Shown one piece after another: positions 8,729 to 18,230 of a DNA stretch of 64,000 bases. The notes below the pieces were generated by a model. The model was not told where the DNA came from and ran no database searches. It worked only from the letters and a program-made list of their open reading frames with translations. The translations under genes were made by a program, and so were the position numbers. Within the stretch, counting starts at the first letter, position 1. Each line of letters starts with the position of its first letter. This DNA comes from Actinoalloteichus caeruleus DSM 43889 (GTDB lineage: Bacteria; Actinomycetota; Actinomycetes; Mycobacteriales; Pseudonocardiaceae). The stretch spans positions 496,001 to 560,000 of the forward strand of contig NZ_AUBJ02000001.1 in the NCBI RefSeq assembly GCF_000429185.2, in the 5' to 3' direction.

Positions 8729-9790
8729 GTGGCGCTCCGAGCGGAGACGAGGCTGCCAGTGGACGACACGCCCGTGCGCGGACGACCGGCGCGGCACCCC
8801 GCGATGACCGACGTGGCCCGACTCGCCGGCGTCTCCCACCAGACCGTCTCCCGTGTCCTCAACGGACACCCCCACGTCCGCGAGCAGACCCGGCTCCGCG
8901 TCCGCGCCGCCATCGACGAACTCGGCTACCGCCCCAACCGCGCCGCCCGAGCGCTGGCCACCGGCCGGTCGCAGGTCATCGGCGTGGTCGCGCAGCACAG
9001 CACCCTCTACGGCCCGGCCTCGCTGCTCGCCGCGCTGGAACTCGCCTCCGACACCGCCGGGTTCGCCGTGCGGGTCCGCCGGGTCAGGGCGCTGGACCGC
9101 GCGAACATCCTCGACGCCGTGGACCGCCTCCGCGACGACCAGGTGGCGGGCATCGTCGCCATCGCCCCCACCCTCTCCGCCAGCGAGGCGCTGGCCGACA
9201 TCCCCACCGACATGCCCCTGGTCACCGTCGACGGCGACCCCGACCGGGCCACCGCCCTCGTCACCGTCGACCAGGTGTCCGGCGCCCACCAGGCCACCCG
9301 CCACCTGCTCGACATCGGACACCGCACCGTCTGGCACGTCTCCGGCCCACCGGACTGGTTCGACAGCGCCGGCCGCGTCGAGGGCTGGCGGCGTGCCCTG
9401 GAACGGAGCGGCGCGGAGGTGCCGCCCGTGGTGGCCGCCGACTGGAGCGCCGCAGCCGGCTACCACGCCGGCCAGGCGCTCGCCCGGATGCCCGAGGTGA
9501 CGGCCGTCTTCGCCGCCAACGACCACCTCGCGCTCGGCGTCCTCCGCGCGATGCACGAACGCGGCCGCCGGGTGCCCACCGACGTCAGCATCGTCGGCTT
9601 CGACGACGTCCCGGAGGCCGCCTACTTCACCCCGCCGCTGACCACCGTCCGCCCCGACTTCGACGCGGTCGCCGGGGACGCGCTCGGGCTCCTCCTGGCC
9701 CAGATCGAGGACGGAGAGGTCAGCGTGGCGCGGCGGACGCGGGAACCGGCCCTCGTCCGGCGGGACAGCGTCACCGCACCACCCGGGTAG
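8729..9790 (+). CDS. LacI family transcriptional regulator
   Basis: A one-component sugar-responsive repressor, 353 residues from GTG 8729. The N-terminal helix-turn-helix and hinge are clear: MTDVARLAGVSHQTVSRVLNG followed by TRLRVRAAIDELGYRPNRAARALATG. The rest is a periplasmic-binding-protein-like sensor (IGVVAQH, PLVTVDGD, HRTVWHVSGP, AVFAANDHLALGVL, DVSIVGFDDVPEAAYFTPPLTTVR). Position and the TGTGAGCGCTAACA box indicate that it controls the GH43/GH51 operon. GTG 8759, after GACGAGG, is an equally possible start because the DNA-binding domain begins only around residue 27. Confidence 0.88.
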   Translation: MALRAETRLPVDDTPVRGRPARHPAMTDVARLAGVSHQTVSRVLNGHPHVREQTRLRVRAAIDELGYRPNRAARALATGRSQVIGVVAQHSTLYGPASLLAALELASDTAGFAVRVRRVRALDRANILDAVDRLRDDQVAGIVAIAPTLSASEALADIPTDMPLVTVDGDPDRATALVTVDQVSGAHQATRHLLDIGHRTVWHVSGPPDWFDSAGRVEGWRRALERSGAEVPPVVAADWSAAAGYHAGQALARMPEVTAVFAANDHLALGVLRAMHERGRRVPTDVSIVGFDDVPEAAYFTPPLTTVRPDFDAVAGDALGLLLAQIEDGEVSVARRTREPALVRRDSVTAPPG

Positions 9791-9868
9791 CCGCTGGCGG
9801 CGGGCCGGGGAGGGCTGAGTCGACCCGCGCCGGGGCGGCTGGGCCTGTCAATTCGCCCCGCGCCCGGC

Positions 9869-10426
9869 TCAGGCGGTCCGGCCGAGGAGCGCCAGGATGC
9901 GGGTCTGCTCGTTCACCTCGCCCACCACCGGCACCGGCGGCTGGCACACCCCCTCCGAGTAGAGGGTGTCGCCCATCCGCTCCATGAAACCGGCCACCAT
10001 CTCCAGGTTCTCCGGAGGGATCGTGGTGTTCCCCCCGGTGGCCTTCGCGATGTCCCAGGCGTGCACCACCAGGTCAAAGCAGTAGAACGCCCCGATCGTC
10101 GCCGCCAGCGTGCTCCGCCCGAACGGCGTGTCATGGGCGCGGTTGGCCCGCATCGGGTCGTCCAGCACGTCCTGCACCGCGTCCCGCGTGTGCTCCCAGG
10201 CGCCGAGCGGCGCGGTCTCCACGGTGGGCCCGGCCGGGACCTGGATGCCCACCTTGCGCAGCACCGAGTTCTGCGTGTCCACCACGTGCGCGAGCACGTC
10301 CCGCGCCGTCCACCCGACGCACGGCGACTGCGACTCCCAGCCGCTCGCCGGCACGGCACGAACCCGCTCGGTGAAGGTGGCGGCGAGTCGCCGGTACAGG
10401 CCCCCGGTGGTGTTGTCGTTGCTCAT
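9869..10426 (-). CDS. TIGR03086-type DinB-like metal-binding protein
   Basis: A 185-residue four-helix-bundle protein of the DinB/mycothiol-dependent maleylpyruvate isomerase superfamily. SPCVGWTARDVLAHVVD near residues 33-49 and FDLVVHAWDIAKATG near residues 118-132 provide the conserved His residues that bind the metal in relatives. Members are often mycothiol S-transferases or of unknown activity, so no substrate is assigned. It is convergent with the LacI gene and stands upstream of, but divergent from, the CRISPR-Cas operon. Confidence 0.8.
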   Translation of the reverse strand: MSNDNTTGGLYRRLAATFTERVRAVPASGWESQSPCVGWTARDVLAHVVDTQNSVLRKVGIQVPAGPTVETAPLGAWEHTRDAVQDVLDDPMRANRAHDTPFGRSTLAATIGAFYCFDLVVHAWDIAKATGGNTTIPPENLEMVAGFMERMGDTLYSEGVCQPPVPVVGEVNEQTRILALLGRTA

Positions 10427-10913
10427 GCGGCGATTCTCCCTGCCGCACCACGAGGCTGATCACCCACGGCCACCACGGTGCTGGGGGCCCTGCCGGGCAG
10501 TGGTCTTGTGGAGCGGGAGGGTCGCGCCACCGTTGAACCGGGCGGGCCGGTGGGGCCAGTGGCCGGGCGGCGGCCAGCCCGCACCCCGTGGGGCGGATCG
10601 CGTCAACCCCACGCGGCGTTCCCTGCCGCCACCCGCGAAGGCGGGTCGGCTTCGCGTCGGGAGAACTTCACCCCACCGGATAAACATGGTGCGATCCGGG
10701 TGAATGGCTGATGAAGAATCGCTCGTTGTGTGATCAAGATACTAGTGCGAAAGAGTGGGCTGCGAATCACCGACCAGGTGCGAGGTAGTGCCGATGGTCT
10801 GTCCTGCCTTGCTCTGTTCAGGTGACAATATCGCAGCGGATGTCTTTTCTGTCGGGCGCGAACTCTAAAGTCGCGCCGACCTCAACGAGAGCTGCCCCGA
10901 CAGGAAATTCGTG
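10427..10913. other. cas operon upstream region
   Basis: About 490 bp without a gene. The right half is less GC-rich than its surroundings and should hold the cas promoter; no convincing -35/-10 pair could be fixed. The last 65 bp can fold into two competing hairpins, described separately. Confidence 0.5.
10849..10903 (+). promoter_or_regulatory. Possible alternative hairpins in the cas3 leader
   Basis: GTCGGGCGCGA (10851-10861) can pair with TCGCGCCGAC (10871-10880), with one bulge. CTGTCGGG (10849-10856) can instead pair perfectly with CCCGACAG (10896-10903), whose end overlaps the AGGA ribosome site of cas3. The two structures exclude each other. Confidence 0.4.
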
Positions 10914-13145
10914 ATGAATCAACTATGGGCGCACAGTCGCAACGACAAGGGCGAACGGCACACCCTGCGAGACCACCTGATCTCCACCGGCGAGCTCGCG
11001 GCACGCTTCGCCGAGCCCTTCGGCGCCGCGCCGCTGGCCCGCGCCCTGGGGCTCTTCCACGACGCGGGGAAGGCCAGCTGCTCCTGGCAGGAAGCCCTGC
11101 TGGCGGTGGAGGGGCAGGACCGCCGGACCGGGGTCCCGCACAAGGAGTTCGGCGCGGTGGCCCTGCGCGGCCCCGCCCACGTCGCCGCCCTCGCGGTGCT
11201 CGGCCACCACGGAGGCCTCACGCGGCCATCGGACCTGTCCGACCTGCCCGACTTACCCGCCGAGGACCCGGAAACCCTGCGTCGTTTCCTCGACGCGGTA
11301 CCCGAAGCCAAGGACTTCCTCTCCGGCGGCAACCTCATCCCCGAAAACTGGCGCCGTTGCCAGTCCACCGCCGAGGTCGGCATTCGCCTGGTGTTCTCCG
11401 CGCTCGTCGACGCCGACCGCCTCGACACCGGCGCGCACAGGGCGGGGACCGAGCCCACGGTCCGACCCGCCCCCGACATGGAACAGCTCTGGAAACGGTA
11501 CGACCAGGAACGGGTGAACGTCCTCGCGAAGCGCGCCGCGAGCGGGAAACGCGCCGATCCGGTCGTCGACACGGCCCGCGAACAGGTCTACCAGGACGCG
11601 GTGCGCGCCGCCGAGCGGCCGGGCGGCCTGTTCAGGATGGCCGCGCCCACCGGGTCGGCCAAGACGATGGCCGCCGGGGCCTTCGCCCTGCGGCACGCCG
11701 CCCTGCACGGCAAGTCGCGGGTCATCGTCGCCGTCCCGTTCACCACGATCACCGAGCAGAACGCGGGCCGCTACCGGGAGCTGCTCGGCGCCGACGTGGT
11801 GCTCGAACACCACTCCTCGGTGGACCTGGACACCGCGCCCCGCTGGTACCGGCCGGCGGCGGAGAACTGGGACGCCGACTTCATCGTGACCACCACCGTC
11901 CAGCTGTTCGACTCGCTGTTCGGCCGCAAACCCGAGCGGTCCCGCAAACTGCACCGCCTGGCGAACTCGGTCATCGTCCTCGACGAGGTCCAGGCCCTCC
12001 CGCTGAGCCTGCTCACCCCGATCCTCGACGTGCTGCGGGTACTCGCCGAGGAGTTCGGCACCACGGTGGTGCTCAGTTCCGCCACCCAACCGGCCTTCCA
12101 ATCGTTGCCCGTGTGGAAGGACTTCCCGGTCACCGACATCGTCCCCGACCCCACTCGGCTCTTCGACGACCTCCGGCGGGTCCGCTACGAGTGGTGGTGC
12201 GACCCCCGCCCCACCCTGGCCGAGATCGCGGAGGCTGCCCTCGACGAACGGCAGTGCCTCGTGGTCGTCAACACCACGGGCAACGCCCGCACCGTCTACC
12301 GGCACGCCAACCCCGACGAGACGTCCCCACACGTCCTGCACCTGTCGGCCCGGTTGTGCGGGGCCCACCGGCAGCAGGTGCTCCACGACGCCAACCGCCG
12401 CCTGAACGCCGACGAGCCCATCCTCCTGGTCTCCACCCAGCTCATCGAGGCCGGCGTCGACATCGACTTCCCGGTCGTCTACCGCGTGCTCGCCGGCGCC
12501 GACGCCGTCCAACAGGCCGCCGGCCGCGCCAACCGGGAGGGCACCTTGGGCCGGGAGGGCGGCCGGGTCGTCATCGTCGTCCCGGAGGACGGCGGCTATC
12601 CCGGCGCCGAGTACCGGGCCCTCGCCGAACAGACCAGCGTCCACTTCTGGGAGGGCCAGGACCCCGACCGGCTGGACGCGCTCGACCGCTACTACCGGGG
12701 CGTGTACTCGGCGCTGAACCTGGCAGACAACCGCCGCGCGAACGCCGTCCAGCGCGGGCGGGCCGCGTTCGACTACCAGTCGGTGGCCGAGGGCCCGCTC
12801 CTCGACGCGGGCGGCGCTGGGACGGCCAGGGACCGGGAACTCGCGTTCCGCATGATCGACGAGGACACCGTCCCCGTCGTCGTCGACTTCCACGGCAAGA
12901 ACAAGGACCACAAGGGAGAGGGACCGCGCCTGGCGGAACGCCTGCGCTCGTCGACGAACCCGACCCCCCAGGACTTCCGCGCGGTTCAACCCTATGTGGT
13001 CCCACTGCCCCGGGCGTTGCTCAACCGCCCCGACATCCGAGCGATCTGCCGTCCCGTCGTCGGCGACCTGCACGAATGGGCTGGCGACTACCACGAGGCG
13101 TACGGCATCGACACGACCGACATCGTTCAGGAGGAAGTGTGGTGA
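10914..13145 (+). CDS. cas3: CRISPR-associated helicase/nuclease Cas3 (type I-C)
   Basis: A 743-residue Cas3 that degrades DNA recruited by Cascade. The N-terminal HD nuclease has H-x-x-x-T near residue 23, the metal-binding HD in LFHDAGKAS near residue 49 and HHGG near residue 100. The SF2 helicase follows, with Walker A as APTGSAKT (about residue 243), LDEVQALP in place of DEAH (about 355), SSATQ, and motif VI region QQAAGRANREG. ATG 10914 sits 8 nt after AGGA; the preceding GTG 10911 is an alternative. The stop TGA overlaps the GTG of cas5, so the cas genes are translationally coupled. Confidence 0.95.
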   Translation: MNQLWAHSRNDKGERHTLRDHLISTGELAARFAEPFGAAPLARALGLFHDAGKASCSWQEALLAVEGQDRRTGVPHKEFGAVALRGPAHVAALAVLGHHGGLTRPSDLSDLPDLPAEDPETLRRFLDAVPEAKDFLSGGNLIPENWRRCQSTAEVGIRLVFSALVDADRLDTGAHRAGTEPTVRPAPDMEQLWKRYDQERVNVLAKRAASGKRADPVVDTAREQVYQDAVRAAERPGGLFRMAAPTGSAKTMAAGAFALRHAALHGKSRVIVAVPFTTITEQNAGRYRELLGADVVLEHHSSVDLDTAPRWYRPAAENWDADFIVTTTVQLFDSLFGRKPERSRKLHRLANSVIVLDEVQALPLSLLTPILDVLRVLAEEFGTTVVLSSATQPAFQSLPVWKDFPVTDIVPDPTRLFDDLRRVRYEWWCDPRPTLAEIAEAALDERQCLVVVNTTGNARTVYRHANPDETSPHVLHLSARLCGAHRQQVLHDANRRLNADEPILLVSTQLIEAGVDIDFPVVYRVLAGADAVQQAAGRANREGTLGREGGRVVIVVPEDGGYPGAEYRALAEQTSVHFWEGQDPDRLDALDRYYRGVYSALNLADNRRANAVQRGRAAFDYQSVAEGPLLDAGGAGTARDRELAFRMIDEDTVPVVVDFHGKNKDHKGEGPRLAERLRSSTNPTPQDFRAVQPYVVPLPRALLNRPDIRAICRPVVGDLHEWAGDYHEAYGIDTTDIVQEEVW

Positions 13146-13825
13146 AACCGAGTTCCCCGCGCGAGGAGTGGGACCCGGTGGTGGTGCAGGTGTGGGGCGA
13201 CGCGGCCCTGTTCACCCGCCCCGAACTCAAGGTCGAACGGGTCACCTACCCGGTGATGACGCCCAGCGCGGCCGTGGGCGTGCTGGAGGCGATCTTCTGG
13301 AAACCGGAGTTCGACTGGCGGGTGACGGCGATCGAGGTGCTGCGCCCGGTCCGGCAGTTCACCCAGCGCCGCAACGAGACCAGCGACCTGCCGCCGTTGG
13401 CGGAGGCCGCGAAGGGTGAGCGCCGCGTCGATACCGCCGCCCACCGGGTCCAACGCTTCGCGCTGTGCCTGAAGGACGTCGCCTACCGCATCCACGCCCA
13501 GGTCGAACTCCGACCGCACGCCACCCACCGGGCGGAGGCCTACCGCGACCAGTTCCGGCGCCGAGTGCGGCGGGGCGCCTGCTTCCACCAGCCCTACCTG
13601 GGCACCCGCGAGTTCTCCGCCTACTTCGGCCTGCCCGACGACACCCCCGCCGTCGAGACCTACACCGAGGACCTCGGGCTCATGATCCACAGCATCGACC
13701 ACTCCACCGAACCCCCCACGACGCACTGGTTCCACGCCGAGGTCGTACGGGGACGGATGAACGTCCCGCCCTCCGGGGTGGCGGTGCCCCGGGCCACCCC
13801 GGTCGGCGTGGGCGGAGGTGCGTGA
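13142..13825 (+). CDS. cas5c: Cas5 (type I-C, pre-crRNA processing)
   Basis: A 227-residue RAMP protein. In type I-C systems Cas5 replaces Cas6 as the endonuclease that cuts pre-crRNA and then stays on the crRNA 5' handle. The opening VVVQVWGDAALFTRPELKVERVTY and the following TPSAAVGVLEAIFWKPEF are typical of Cas5d/Cas5c, as is the G-rich end. The start GTG 13142 overlaps the cas3 stop (GTGA) and follows AGGAGG by 7 nt; GTG 13139 is also possible. Its stop overlaps the ATG of cas8c (TGATG). Confidence 0.93.
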   Translation: MKPSSPREEWDPVVVQVWGDAALFTRPELKVERVTYPVMTPSAAVGVLEAIFWKPEFDWRVTAIEVLRPVRQFTQRRNETSDLPPLAEAAKGERRVDTAAHRVQRFALCLKDVAYRIHAQVELRPHATHRAEAYRDQFRRRVRRGACFHQPYLGTREFSAYFGLPDDTPAVETYTEDLGLMIHSIDHSTEPPTTHWFHAEVVRGRMNVPPSGVAVPRATPVGVGGGA

Positions 13826-15600
13826 TGCTGGTCAAACGCCTGGTCGACCATGCCCAGCGCCAGGGGACGAGCAAGCCGTTCCACCGGGAACGGGAGCTGC
13901 ACTGGCAACTGGAGATCAGCACCGCCGGCCGCCCACCTCTCCTCACCCGGGTCACCGACCCGGCGGCGACGAGGCCGGGGCGGGGGGTGAGCCGCCAGGT
14001 CCCCGCCGTCGTCCGCACCGTGGGCATCTCCCCGAACCTCGCGGCCGACGACATCCAGTACGTGCTCGGCTGGGCCGACGAGAAGACGAAACCCGAACGG
14101 GCCGCGAGCTGTCACGCGGCCTTCGTCGACCTGGTCACCCGCTGGGCCGGCGACCCGGCGGCCCAGGACGACACCCTCGCCCAGGCGGTGGCCGCCTTCT
14201 ACCAGCAGAACGGGCCGCACCGGGTCGCGGAACCAGAGGGCTGGACGTCCAAGCAGGGCGTGTTGCTCGTCGTCGACGGTGTCCCGGCCACCGAGGCGCC
14301 CTCAGTGGTGCCGTACTGGTCCACCGAAGTCGCCCGACGCAAGGCCGGTGGCGCCGCCACCGGGCTGTGCCTGTCCTGCGGCACCGTCGCTCCTCTGGTC
14401 GACACCGTCCCCGGCAAGGTGCCGAAGAAGCTCGTCCCCGGCGCCTCCAACGACGCCGCCCTGGTCAGCGTCAACGAACGGGTCTTCGGCTACCAGCTGA
14501 CGACCGGCCTCACCCACACCCCGCTGTGCATGGTGTGCGCCGACAGCATGACCACCGGGCTGGTGGCCGTGCTCTCCAGCGACCACACCTCCAGCTACGC
14601 CCGACAGGACAGCAAACTCGCCTGGTGGTACAGCGGCCCACCCGAGACCGACTGGATGGCCCAGCTCGAACAACCCGACCCGAGCGCCGTCTCCCGGCTC
14701 CTCACCTCCCCGCACGAGGGGAAGGCGGTCGCCAACGGGGGGAAGGACCTGACCCGCTTCCACGCCCTCACCGTCAGCGGCAACATCGCCCGCATCATGG
14801 TGCGGGACTGGGTCGAGATGCCCCTGCCCGAACTCGAACGGAACATCAGGTCCTGGTTCGAGGACATCGAGATCGTCCGGGCACGCGGCCACGACCGCCC
14901 CCTCCGGCTGTGGACGCTCGTGCTGGCCACTGGCCGGTGGCAGCCCAAGCTCAAGGCCTACGCCGAGATGGGCAGCAAGTCCTCCCGCCGGTCGGAGCGG
15001 CTGCACCGACAGCTCGTCGCGACCGCGTTGCGGAACACCCCACCACCCCCGGAACTCCGCCACCACCTGCTGGCGCGCATCACCAACGACGGACGAGTGG
15101 ACGCCTACCGGGCGGCGCTGCTCCGCCTCTCCCTCGTCCGCCAGTACGGAAAGGACCACGTCATGCCCGGTCTCGACGAGACCAACACCGACCCCGCGTA
15201 CCTGTGCGGGCGGATCTTCACCCTCCTCCAGCGCATCCAGCGCACCGCGTTGGGCGATGTCAACACCAGCTTCGCCGACCGCCACTTCGCCGGTGCCCTG
15301 AGCAAGCCGGACCAGGCGGTAACAACCGGCATGCGGGAGGCGCAGCCCTGGTTGAAGAAGTTGTGGCGCGACAAGACCAAACGCGGCCTGTCGGTGCGCC
15401 TCGACCGGGAGCTGGCCAGGATGACCACGCTGCTCGAGGCCGCGGCGCTCCCCGCCCGCTTCACCACCGCCCAGCAGAGCTGCTTCGTCCTCGGCTACTA
15501 CCACCAGAAGGCCAGGTACGACGAGGAGATGCTCGCCGCGTTGGAGAAGAAGAACAAGGAGGCGGAAGGCGGGCCCGACGCCGAGCCCGACACCCCCTGA
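13825..15600 (+). CDS. cas8c: Cas8c/Csd1 large Cascade subunit
   Basis: A 591-residue large subunit expected to recognise the PAM and recruit Cas3. Two CxxC pairs, CLSCG at about residue 181 and CMVCAD at about residue 233, form the zinc-finger-like element of this family. IRSWFEDIEIV and LGYYHQKARYDEEM near the C-terminus are also Csd1-like. Length matches the family. The ATG overlaps the cas5 stop. The tail is rich in Lys and Glu. Confidence 0.93.
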   Translation: MLVKRLVDHAQRQGTSKPFHRERELHWQLEISTAGRPPLLTRVTDPAATRPGRGVSRQVPAVVRTVGISPNLAADDIQYVLGWADEKTKPERAASCHAAFVDLVTRWAGDPAAQDDTLAQAVAAFYQQNGPHRVAEPEGWTSKQGVLLVVDGVPATEAPSVVPYWSTEVARRKAGGAATGLCLSCGTVAPLVDTVPGKVPKKLVPGASNDAALVSVNERVFGYQLTTGLTHTPLCMVCADSMTTGLVAVLSSDHTSSYARQDSKLAWWYSGPPETDWMAQLEQPDPSAVSRLLTSPHEGKAVANGGKDLTRFHALTVSGNIARIMVRDWVEMPLPELERNIRSWFEDIEIVRARGHDRPLRLWTLVLATGRWQPKLKAYAEMGSKSSRRSERLHRQLVATALRNTPPPPELRHHLLARITNDGRVDAYRAALLRLSLVRQYGKDHVMPGLDETNTDPAYLCGRIFTLLQRIQRTALGDVNTSFADRHFAGALSKPDQAVTTGMREAQPWLKKLWRDKTKRGLSVRLDRELARMTTLLEAAALPARFTTAQQSCFVLGYYHQKARYDEEMLAALEKKNKEAEGGPDAEPDTP

Positions 15601-15657
15601 GCGTCCCCAGCCCAACCCGGCCCCGATCCACCTGACGAACCCACTGGCAGGAGAACC

Positions 15658-16557
15658 ATGAGCAACGCCGTACCCGCACACCTCGACCCCACCGTGCGGC
15701 ACGACATCGTCTTCTACTTCGACGTCACCGACGGCAACCCCAACGGCGACCCCGACTCCGGCAACCGGCCACGCCTGGACCTGGACACCCAGCACGGCCT
15801 GGTGACCGACGTCGCGCTCAAGCGGAAGATCCGCAACACCCTGGCGTTGGCTGGCGACGGCGACCCCCGCTACGGGATCTTCGTCGAGGCGGGCCACGCC
15901 CTGAACACCAGGCTCCTGGAAGCCGCGAGCGCCAACGGCGCCGAGGAGGAGAAGATCAGCACCGAGCAGGTCACCAACACCCGTGCCTGGCTGGCGAACC
16001 GCTACGTCGACATCCGCCTCTTCGGTGCGGTGCTCTCCACGGGCAGCAAGGTCACCAAGCGGCTCGGCCAGATCTACGGTCCGCTCCAGGTGACGATGGC
16101 GCGCAGCGCCGACCCGGTGAGCCCGGTCGACCACGCGATCACCCGCGTCACCCAGACGAAGAAGGAGGACATCGACAAGGGGGAGAGCACCGAGATGGGC
16201 GGCAAGTGGACCGTCCCCTACGGCCTCTACCGCGCCGAGCTGTACTACTCGGCGGCCCGGGGCAGGCAGACCGGCGTGGACAGCCGTGACCTGGAGCTGC
16301 TGTACCGGTCGATGACGATGATGTTCGACCACGACCGCTCCGCGACGCGCGGCCGGCTCGCCCCGCGAGGTCTCCACGTGTTCAGCCACCAGGACGCCTT
16401 CGGGAACGCCCCCGCCCACACCCTGTGCGAGCGCGTGGTGGCCGAGCGGACCGAGCCGGACAACCCGCTCCCGCCGAGGTCGTTCACCGACTACAAGCTG
16501 CGCGTCGACTCCGCGGCACTGCCCGACGGTGTCACCCTGACCACGGTGCTCGGCTGA
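15658..16557 (+). CDS. cas7: Cas7c/Csd2 Cascade backbone
   Basis: A 299-residue RAMP protein that polymerises along the crRNA spacer. The N-terminal FYFDVTDGNPNGDPD and VALKRKIRN are the family signature, and FGAVLSTG lies at about residue 122. ATG 15658 follows GGCAGGAGAACC, the strongest ribosome site of the operon, which fits the need for several copies of Cas7 per complex. A 57-bp gap separates it from cas8c; every other junction in the operon is 3 bp or less or overlaps. Confidence 0.94.
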   Translation: MSNAVPAHLDPTVRHDIVFYFDVTDGNPNGDPDSGNRPRLDLDTQHGLVTDVALKRKIRNTLALAGDGDPRYGIFVEAGHALNTRLLEAASANGAEEEKISTEQVTNTRAWLANRYVDIRLFGAVLSTGSKVTKRLGQIYGPLQVTMARSADPVSPVDHAITRVTQTKKEDIDKGESTEMGGKWTVPYGLYRAELYYSAARGRQTGVDSRDLELLYRSMTMMFDHDRSATRGRLAPRGLHVFSHQDAFGNAPAHTLCERVVAERTEPDNPLPPRSFTDYKLRVDSAALPDGVTLTTVLG

Positions 16558-16558
16558 C

Positions 16559-17218
16559 GTGATGGGGTCCTCACACTCGGAAGGGGCCGGGCCGAGGCCC
16601 GGCCCCGAACCCAGCGTCACCCTCGGAGGGTTGGAGCACTACGCCTACTGCCCCCGGCAGGCGGCGTTGATCCACGTCGAGCAGTACTTCGAGGATGATG
16701 CGGCCACGACCAGGGGTTCGCTGCATCACGAGGTCGTCGACCGCGGCGACACCACCAGGAACCGTCGCGGTGTGCGCCAGTGGAACTCGCTGCCGGTGCG
16801 CAGCACGCGGCTGGGCATCCACGGGGTCTGCGACACGGTCGAGTTCGGGCCGGACGGTCCGGTGCCGGTGGAGCACAAGTCCGGTGGCTACCGGCCTGGG
16901 GGACCGGCCGACGTGCAGGTCGCCGGCCAGGTGTTGTGCCTCCGGGAGATGTTCGGGGCGGAGGTGCCCCACGGGGTCGTCTTCGCCGGGCAACGCCGTC
17001 GGCGGCACGTCGTCGAGGTCGACGCCGCCCTGGAACGCCGGGTGGTTGACACGGCCGAGCGACTGCGCGAGCTGATCACCACCGGGACCACGCCGCCCCC
17101 CGTGCACGACAGCCGCTGCCGCCGGTGTTCCCTCCGGCCCGGGTGCGTGCCCGAGCTGCGCGCGGCATCGCCCGGGGACCCTTTCACACCACGTCCGTTG
17201 GGAGAGTGGGATGACTGA
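16559..17218 (+). CDS. cas4: Cas4 RecB-like exonuclease
   Basis: A 219-residue Cas4 that trims prespacers and helps choose their PAM end. One Fe-S ligand is the Cys in YAYCPRQA near residue 31; the other three are in CRRCSLRPGC near residues 188-197. The nuclease core has H (SLHHEVVD), D (IHGVCDTVEF), the ExK pair PVEHKSG and QVAGQVLCLREM. GTG 16559 or ATG 16562 can start it, directly after the cas7 stop. Its 3' end overlaps cas1 by 8 bp, consistent with Cas4-Cas1 working as a complex. Confidence 0.93.
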   Translation: MMGSSHSEGAGPRPGPEPSVTLGGLEHYAYCPRQAALIHVEQYFEDDAATTRGSLHHEVVDRGDTTRNRRGVRQWNSLPVRSTRLGIHGVCDTVEFGPDGPVPVEHKSGGYRPGGPADVQVAGQVLCLREMFGAEVPHGVVFAGQRRRRHVVEVDAALERRVVDTAERLRELITTGTTPPPVHDSRCRRCSLRPGCVPELRAASPGDPFTPRPLGEWDD

Positions 17219-18227
17219 AGCACTGAGGACCCTGTTCATCTCGACCCCGGGCACAAGCTTGGGGTTGGACGGCGACGCGGTGCGAATCACCAGCCCCGAC
17301 AGGCCCGGCCGGCACCTGCAACCCCTGGTTCGACTCGACCACCTGGTGGTCAACAAGGGGGTGCACGTCTCCGAGGACCTGTTCCACCGGTGCTCGGAGG
17401 ACGGCCGGTCAGTCACCTGGTTGAGTCAGAACGGCAAGCTGCTCACCAGGACCTCCGGCCGGCAGACCGGCGGGGCGCGGCTCCGCATCGAGCAGGTCCG
17501 GGCCTACGACGACCCTGCCCGCCGACTGGCCCTGGCCCGCGCGTTCGTGGCCGGCAAACTGCACAACTACCGCCAACTGGTGCTGCGCATCGCGCGGGAC
17601 AGGCAGGGCGGTGATCGGGAGTTGCTGCGGGATATCGCCGCCGACCACGCCGCCACGTTGCCACGCCTGCGGGAAGCCGACGACCTGGACACGATCCGGG
17701 GTCTGGAGGGCAGCGCCGCGCGGCGGTACTTCCAGGCGATGGGCGTGCTGATCCCGGGGGCGAACCCGGGGCGGACCCGTCGTCCTCCCACTGATCCCGT
17801 CAACTGCGCGCTGTCCTTCGGCTACACGATGCTGGAGGTCGCCACCAGGGGAGCGGTCGACGAGGTCGGGCTCGACCCGTTCATCGGGTACCTGCACGAC
17901 GTGCGGCCAGGCAAGGCGTCGTTGTCCCTGGACCTCATGGAGGAGTTCAGGACGATGCTGGTGGACCGCCTCGTCATCACGCTGTTCAACAAGAAGCAGC
18001 TGAGCGAGCGGGACATGGAGACCCTGCCCGGAGGGGAGGTCAGGTTCACGGAGGAGGGACGGAAAGCGTTCCTCTCCCACTGGTCCACGGCGCGGGACCG
18101 GATGTGGCACCACCCGGTCCTGGACCGGGAGGTTCCCGCGTCCACCCTGCCGCTGCTCCAGGCGCGGTTGTTGGCCCGGCACCTCCGAGGTGACACGCCG
18201 ACCTACACCCCGTGGTCGGCGGGCTGA
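17211..18227 (+). CDS. cas1: Cas1 integrase
   Basis: A 338-residue Cas1 of subtype I-C. The metal-binding triad is seen as Glu in GLEGSAARRYF (about residue 164), His in GYLHDVRPGK (about 228) and Asp in SLSLDLMEEFR (about 243). The N-terminal beta domain contains LVVNKGVHVSED and SQNGKLLTRTSG. It catalyses spacer integration together with Cas2. It starts inside the end of cas4. Confidence 0.95.
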   Translation: MTEALRTLFISTPGTSLGLDGDAVRITSPDRPGRHLQPLVRLDHLVVNKGVHVSEDLFHRCSEDGRSVTWLSQNGKLLTRTSGRQTGGARLRIEQVRAYDDPARRLALARAFVAGKLHNYRQLVLRIARDRQGGDRELLRDIAADHAATLPRLREADDLDTIRGLEGSAARRYFQAMGVLIPGANPGRTRRPPTDPVNCALSFGYTMLEVATRGAVDEVGLDPFIGYLHDVRPGKASLSLDLMEEFRTMLVDRLVITLFNKKQLSERDMETLPGGEVRFTEEGRKAFLSHWSTARDRMWHHPVLDREVPASTLPLLQARLLARHLRGDTPTYTPWSAG

Positions 18228-18230
18228 GGG

